A stretch of DNA of 64,000 nt from Spirochaetales bacterium Spiro_07 (lineage in GTDB: Bacteria > Spirochaetota > Spirochaetia > Treponematales > Treponemataceae): the NCBI GenBank assembly GCA_001603145.1, contig LVBI01000030.1:2335-66334 (forward strand), read 5' to 3'. The position numbers were made by a program, and so were the translations under genes. Below, one piece after another: positions 59,601 to 64,000 of this stretch (position 1 is its first letter; each line of letters opens with the position of its first letter). The notes beneath the pieces were generated by a model. It saw nothing but the letters and a program-made list of their open reading frames with translations, ran no database searches and had not been told where the DNA came from.

Positions 59601-61134
59601 ATGTGATGATGATGCCGTCTCTTTCGGCTACGGCTTTTACGCCTGTAATTTTGTCCGGCACATAATTGCCGTTGCCTTCGTTGAGCGATTTCTTGAGGTT
59701 TGCAACCGCCGCAATGGCAGCCGCGCCTGTCTGGCTGTAATTGACGGAGCTTTTTTCTGTCTGAATGACAAAATCTGAGACAGACTGCGCTTCATAAGAA
59801 TATTGCCCGTCTTTGCCTTCGAGCGTGCGGCTCCTTATAAAGACCGTGCATGATAGTCCTGTCGCGCCTGTGTCTATGCGCCGGAAAGAGCCGGGCTCAA
59901 TCTTTTCTTCTGACTGAAAGCGGAAAGAAAGGTTGCCTTTGGCGAAATATGCGAGCAGCGCTTTTGCAATGCTTTCTGCAGTCGCCATTTCGTAGACAAA
60001 CTCAAAGTCTGTGGTGAACACGTTGCCGCCCTGGTCTCCGGCTGTTACGGTTGAGGCTGCATCGCGGTAGACGGCATCGGCGCGGATGCCGAGCTTGTAG
60101 ACTTTCGCGTCCGCCGTGCCAGTGTTGCGAAGGCGCACCGCCGCCTGTTTGCTTTCAAAATCGGTGCGGTCAATGGTGATTGTGCCGTCCCATTCGCGCT
60201 CGACGTAGTGGTTCTTGCTGTAAAGCAGCGTGGCGGTCTTGTTGCGCTGGTAGTCGTATTCGCCGTTGTACTTTTTCTTGGCTTCGGCGTAGCTCTGCGC
60301 GAAAGACTGGTGGACGATGCCGTCAGTTTCTTCGAGCACTGGGCTTGATTCATACGGAAAGTACACGCCCGGCTGAACGTAGAATGGCGCGGGGTCATCG
60401 TTTGAATCGTAGCCGTTGCCCTGGAAGTACACAAGCTCATTGCGCTTGGTCGTAAGCGTGTTGAACGAAACCGAAACGCCTGTGTAGTTCTTGGTTGTCT
60501 TGCTGCCTGAAAAGCCGGTGCGGATTTTTTCGGGCGGAAGCTCCGGCGGGTTTTCCGGCACGTCGCGCCAGTCGAAAAACTGCATTATTCCTTCCGGCGA
60601 GAAATAGAACGAAAAGCCGTACTGGTAGAGTATTGCTTCAAGAGCGGCAAGAATCTGCTTGCCTTTTTCAATGCAGATTACCTGAATCGGCGTTTCTGGC
60701 AACGTCTGGGCGATTGTTACGCCGCACACCTCTGCAAAATGCGCTGCAACGGCGGCAAGGTTCGTATTTTCAAGCAGAATTTCTGATTCCGTCTTGCGGC
60801 TGAACTTTGAGGAATAGTCTTTGACCGTGAGCGAGAATTTGTCTATCTCGTCATTCCTGCCGTTGTCAGTCCAGCTGATGTCCACGGTGACTGTGCCGGT
60901 GAAAAGCGGCGCATCGTCAGAACCGACAATCTGCGCATCAAGTTCTTTTGAGCGCGCGAGCAGGCTGAAAAGTTCCGCGTCATACGGTATCGTTACGGAT
61001 GCGCTTGATTCGGCGTGCTGTAAATTTTCGTTTGAAACGCAGTCCTTGAGGCTTAGCGAAGAAAGCTGCCGCGTGTAGCGCGTGCGTGTTCCGTCTGTGT
61101 TTGTTTCGTCGAGATATATTCTGTAGTTTTCCAT
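56665..61134 (-). CDS. Phage tail tip/fibre-type protein with C-terminal tail-collar-like domain
   Basis: 1489 aa; tail-protein-like N-terminus, Fn3-like repeats, C-terminal 'AFFRAEGGNASAFGAGLQDMMIQSHNHGNVITGF...RPINYTIRIWKR'. Confidence 0.85.
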   Translation of the reverse strand: MENYRIYLDETNTDGTRTRYTRQLSSLSLKDCVSNENLQHAESSASVTIPYDAELFSLLARSKELDAQIVGSDDAPLFTGTVTVDISWTDNGRNDEIDKFSLTVKDYSSKFSRKTESEILLENTNLAAVAAHFAEVCGVTIAQTLPETPIQVICIEKGKQILAALEAILYQYGFSFYFSPEGIMQFFDWRDVPENPPELPPEKIRTGFSGSKTTKNYTGVSVSFNTLTTKRNELVYFQGNGYDSNDDPAPFYVQPGVYFPYESSPVLEETDGIVHQSFAQSYAEAKKKYNGEYDYQRNKTATLLYSKNHYVEREWDGTITIDRTDFESKQAAVRLRNTGTADAKVYKLGIRADAVYRDAASTVTAGDQGGNVFTTDFEFVYEMATAESIAKALLAYFAKGNLSFRFQSEEKIEPGSFRRIDTGATGLSCTVFIRSRTLEGKDGQYSYEAQSVSDFVIQTEKSSVNYSQTGAAAIAAVANLKKSLNEGNGNYVPDKITGVKAVAERDGIIITCSKPPKGLKNTITKYIVEISRDEGSSYSSFTALAMPFEYAFIRARTAANAAFDGYPESSDLLKYRIRIKAENVYGNQSEDWSEPVIPDTAEYGTWLLSAPVISPSVSHRSVLLRFSQPVLSSGKERYGTIRHRVEIRQIDLDAAGDFFKPNETDDPNEAETNYKAKATGAENSFVRGYIEVAGDYSQTLPLKGQNEKPPAPTFTTYQYRITALNEKGTSESVTVNVVARPTSVVDVVRGWEYNEQGEKVKVPGALGAENIYAESLSAISVNLGKIKAGTLQSDITLGEEKPNVLLDLDNQEFRVGNEPSLEASNDPDAEYLHWIKGKGLFLKMKNFVLDSLGSLVKGAMTVMSTVDELRRTIISNLGMQIQFFKEGVWKTVAEVIVDAGGNMVITNAPEGVKPLLTIMPESTDPEKPNGVYHLDGTKTDNKGGNFAELDITGSFDSVNPAIDNTLYLNGKIIKDYFKSKASSLPVLVQSPTEEYYALPNKYWASLFFQQPGEIESVEVVYTVPPNSARTKFLIYVLRGVDNDTRRWVRIYNTETKTGDFSYQIPASCNKGFTYTSTLTTDSTRLTITACSSDGVTAAQYVYWYDTVNKRVWQDSEGVWNPAEYPTSGRVITKEAFYAEQANCKLTDNTDFNLEYNYEGITGGVKGVSKVYNKANELLYTEETVMNLKETNEIPMLYKQGYANGAVHAISFKDSVYIKTLKQETKEIRNDVLDFSGFTRYMGWLKGTASVLGIPLLETPHVPEGEDLFHFVVLAINFELKRVEYAVYDLHGNLKAQDTLELDLESAQGTTLEFEGSMQELYVDYDNQLNDSFIQKLISDKHKAGLAEEGYDDSKQWFILNAKDPSAADSNAFYCKKDPAVPIGFVYVQFPGEKSPQELFGCGTWQNVTAQFAGAFFRAEGGNASAFGAGLQDMMIQSHNHGNVITGFASAIGFSWSSSNSQGPTVGAPNSGGIETRPINYTIRIWKRTA

Positions 61135-61152
61135 AAGTCTGTCCTTTATCCG

Positions 61153-63987
61153 TCAGGCCGGAAGCGGTGCGGCTTCGCCTGAGCCTATCATTGCGGCAAG
61201 CCCGTTGTAGATTTCTGTAACAAGGTCTTTCTGCTTTATCACGCTGCCTTCAACGTGCACCGAAACATTGATTGTGCTGCCGCGCCGCCCTTCCGCATTT
61301 TCGCGGCGGCGTTCGGCGTTCTTTCCGACAAGCGAATATGTGCCGCTCTTGATTGCCTCGTTGAACGTCTTCGGGATGATTCCTTCGCCCTTGTGGACTA
61401 TTGCCGGCATGTCGTAAGGAATGTTGTCAGTGCCGACCGCGAAGCCGAAGAGGTTCTTGATTCCTGAAGCAATGCCTGTGGCGGCTGTCTTAAGACCGTT
61501 CCATGCGCCTACGGCAACGTCGGCTACTCCACCGGCAATATGGCCGAGAACAGGAACGACCGAACCCCATTTTTCGGCATAGCTTGTGCTTGTGCCGGTC
61601 TGGCGCGCGTCTTCCCTCTGGGTTGCCACGGCGGCTTGCTGCTGCTGGTCAAGCGCGGCGTAAGTGTTGTCCTCAATGTGCTCAAGCGCAACCGCCATCT
61701 TCTGCTCGATTTTGAGAATCTCAGTGTCGGCGGCCGCCTTGTAGGCGTTCTTCTGGTCGATGTACTGCTGGCGGCTGATAAGGCCCAGCTCGTACTGCTT
61801 CTGCAGCGACTGAATCTGATAGCGAAGCTCTTCGTTGATGTCGTCAATCTGAGCCTTGTACATCGCTTCGATTTTGGCGCGCGCCGCATCGGCGGCCTTT
61901 GACGCTGCATCGGCAACTTCGCCGACTTTCTCGCCCGCAATAGGCAGAAGCTCAAGCTTCTTTATGTTGACGAAAGGCAGCTTGTTGAGCGCGGAAATTA
62001 TGGCGTTCATCACCTTGATGATGGCGTTGCCGACGGGGCGGATAACCTTGTTGTAGAGCCATTCAAAGGCGTGCCCGAGCATGTTGAGCGGAACGCTGAC
62101 AATCTTGATTATGCCGGCAAGCACGCGGAGGGCCGTGGCGACGACGCCGACAACGGGCTGAAGTATCTGGCCGATTGTCTCGCCGATGTCGAGCAGTATG
62201 TCCACGATAGGCTGCAGCGCATCGTTTATCAGAAGCTCAGAATAGCGCATCAATCCTTCAAGGATTGTCGAGAACGGGCTCAGAAGCTTCTGGACGTTCT
62301 CAATCGAGAAAACAACTTTCGAGACGGCGGAAATCAGCTCCGTAATCGGGCTGCTGCCGGCCGCCATTGAGAACACTTCCGTTCCTGCCGCGCCCTGCAC
62401 GAACGTGCCCAGAGCGTATTCTCCTACATCTTCTGCAGAATAATCGCCGGAATCTATGGCTTCCCTTGCCTTTTCGGCGATATATGTGTACTCTTCCTGC
62501 AACGCGCGCATCTGAAGCTCGTGACGGTCAAGGATGCGCTGTTTTTCTTCTTCGGCAAGCTTCTTTTCGTATTCTTCGACTTTGCCGGCGTAATACTGCC
62601 TGAGGGCAGCTTCTTCTTTTGCATAAGCCTGCGCCTGCCCTGAGCTTTCGTTGCAGACTTCCTGCCAGTTTTCGCCGAAAGCCTCGGCGGCATTTTCTGC
62701 AAGCTTTTTCAATGAGTCCTTTTCTTCGTCCTGGATCTGCTCAAGTTCCGTGCGGAATTTCTTAGACCATTCGGACGTGAATTCCGGGCGCGGCTTTTCT
62801 TCGGCTGCTTTTGCGGCTTCCGGGTGAAGCTGCTTGTAGAGGTCGTCATATCTTTTCTGCGCTTCCCTGACAATGATTTCTGACTTTGTGCGGTTGTATC
62901 CGTCCGTATCTTTATATTCGCCGGTTTCCGCATCATATTCAGAGACCTTTGCCGTAAAGAGGCTCTTCGCTTTTGCAAGGTCTGCGGCTGCCGCTTCAAG
63001 CTGACCTTCGGGAGACTGCGAATATTGCCGGTCGCGCCATTCGCGGAGCTCGTCGGATGCGGCGACGGCGGCTTTTTGTTCCCTTTTGGGAATCTCTTTT
63101 TGGGCTTCTGCCCTCTGTATTTCCCATTCCTCAAGCTGCTTCTTTTTACTGTCAAGCTCCTTCTCTAAGCTTTGGCGCATGGCAGAGTTTGCAGGGCTGT
63201 TCAGAGTCGGGTCGTTTTTAAGACGGGCTTCAATCTCTGTTATTCTGCGGCGTGTGCCTTCAACGTTGAAGTCTGCCCAGATTGTCGAAAGGTTTTTAGA
63301 AAGCTCCTCGTCGGACATTTCTCTTACAGTATTGATGTAATCTTGCAGAGCCTGATCTGCAGAACGTGTCGCCTGTTCCTGTTCTTTCATGGCGAGCGAC
63401 TGTGCGTTGGTAGCTTTTTCTGCGTCCTTTGCTTTCTGTGCCTGCATGACATATTTTGCAACAAGTAAGCCAATGGCGGCCGCTGCAACGGCAATAACAG
63501 GATTGAGAACGCCGAGCGCAAGATTGAAGCCCATCTGCGCGGCTGTTCCTGCAATGGTTTTGATGATGAAGCTTGTGAGCGCAAAAATCATCTTTGTGTT
63601 GAGCCAAACTGTTATTGCGGTAAGCGCGCCGAGCAGCACGCCCTTTACAAGCGGGCTGTTGTTGATGGCGTTAGCCACGTTGGTGAGCCACTCAAGAATT
63701 TTGCAAGCCGCCGGAAGGAACATGTCACCGATTGACGCGGCAAGCGAATTGAGCGCTTCGTGAAGCCCTGCCCACATTGACGCATAAGACTTGCTTGCAC
63801 GCTCAAGCCCGCCGAAATATGCACCGCCTTCGGCACTGAGCCGCTCAAGCGCAGTCTGAAAATCTTTGAACGAGATTTCGCCCTTGCTTGCCATTTTGAT
63901 TATTTCTTCTGTAGTTGTATTGAATCCCTTTGCAAGCTCATCGAGAATCGGCACGCCCTGGTCAAGATAGACGTTGAGCACTTCCAT
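61153..63987 (-). CDS. Phage tail tape measure protein (5' end probably outside the window)
   Basis: Long alpha-helical/coiled-coil ORF with hydrophobic stretches; 'FNTTTEEIIKMASKGEISFKDFQTALERLSAEGGAYFGGLERASKS'. Confidence 0.85.
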   Translation of the reverse strand: MEVLNVYLDQGVPILDELAKGFNTTTEEIIKMASKGEISFKDFQTALERLSAEGGAYFGGLERASKSYASMWAGLHEALNSLAASIGDMFLPAACKILEWLTNVANAINNSPLVKGVLLGALTAITVWLNTKMIFALTSFIIKTIAGTAAQMGFNLALGVLNPVIAVAAAAIGLLVAKYVMQAQKAKDAEKATNAQSLAMKEQEQATRSADQALQDYINTVREMSDEELSKNLSTIWADFNVEGTRRRITEIEARLKNDPTLNSPANSAMRQSLEKELDSKKKQLEEWEIQRAEAQKEIPKREQKAAVAASDELREWRDRQYSQSPEGQLEAAAADLAKAKSLFTAKVSEYDAETGEYKDTDGYNRTKSEIIVREAQKRYDDLYKQLHPEAAKAAEEKPRPEFTSEWSKKFRTELEQIQDEEKDSLKKLAENAAEAFGENWQEVCNESSGQAQAYAKEEAALRQYYAGKVEEYEKKLAEEEKQRILDRHELQMRALQEEYTYIAEKAREAIDSGDYSAEDVGEYALGTFVQGAAGTEVFSMAAGSSPITELISAVSKVVFSIENVQKLLSPFSTILEGLMRYSELLINDALQPIVDILLDIGETIGQILQPVVGVVATALRVLAGIIKIVSVPLNMLGHAFEWLYNKVIRPVGNAIIKVMNAIISALNKLPFVNIKKLELLPIAGEKVGEVADAASKAADAARAKIEAMYKAQIDDINEELRYQIQSLQKQYELGLISRQQYIDQKNAYKAAADTEILKIEQKMAVALEHIEDNTYAALDQQQQAAVATQREDARQTGTSTSYAEKWGSVVPVLGHIAGGVADVAVGAWNGLKTAATGIASGIKNLFGFAVGTDNIPYDMPAIVHKGEGIIPKTFNEAIKSGTYSLVGKNAERRRENAEGRRGSTINVSVHVEGSVIKQKDLVTEIYNGLAAMIGSGEAAPLPA

Positions 63988-64000
63988 GTCTGCCTTGCCT

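Larger units (their letters stand above)
56600..64000 (-). mobile_element. Prophage tail module (partial; continues beyond the window)
   Basis: Consecutive tape-measure and tail-tip/collar genes on the minus strand. Confidence 0.85.

Noticed and set aside
1-64000. CRISPR arrays, rRNA or tRNA genes
   Set aside because: No regularly spaced direct repeats and no recognisable rRNA/tRNA sequence seen by eye; tRNAscan/Infernal would be decisive

Overview
About 64 kb of a spirochaete-like (Treponema-type, inferred from gene content and lipoprotein/ABC repertoire) chromosome. Most of it is ordinary housekeeping and metabolic coding: ABC-F ATPase, ackA, galE, M20 hydrolase, mraY, purH, DJ-1, SpoIIE phosphatase, pepT, a BMP/PnrA-type nucleoside ABC operon, murA, sialate esterase, M29 peptidase, tex, DUF89, MBOAT/SGNH pair, Sir2, PlsC-like acyltransferase, a response-regulator/hybrid-kinase pair, infA, glmS. 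The right edge (about 56.66 kb to the end) is the tail module of a prophage running out of the window. The accessory parts that stand out are: (i) two Rpn-family PD-(D/E)XK nuclease loci (1.5-2.6 kb and 31.9-32.8 kb), each bracketed by direct repeats; (ii) several intergenic palindromic repeat families, including a roughly 101-bp branched element present in 3 copies with a compensatory base change; (iii) an AT-rich island at about 31-37.4 kb with a VapBC-like pair carrying a T8 frameshift and a compact, overlapping five-gene minus-strand operon (701-aa protein with possible tandem PH-like repeats, small coiled-coil protein, DUF1232 protein, tandem-duplicated zinc-knuckle protein, zinc-ribbon protein) next to a divergent XRE/Sel1 control region. 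That operon is the best candidate for an undescribed system. Other oddities are a histidine kinase whose phospho-acceptor position reads Gln, a rhomboid with altered active-site motifs, and nested palindromes upstream of murA and at the left edge. All calls come from reading sequence and translated ORFs; no database searches were run.
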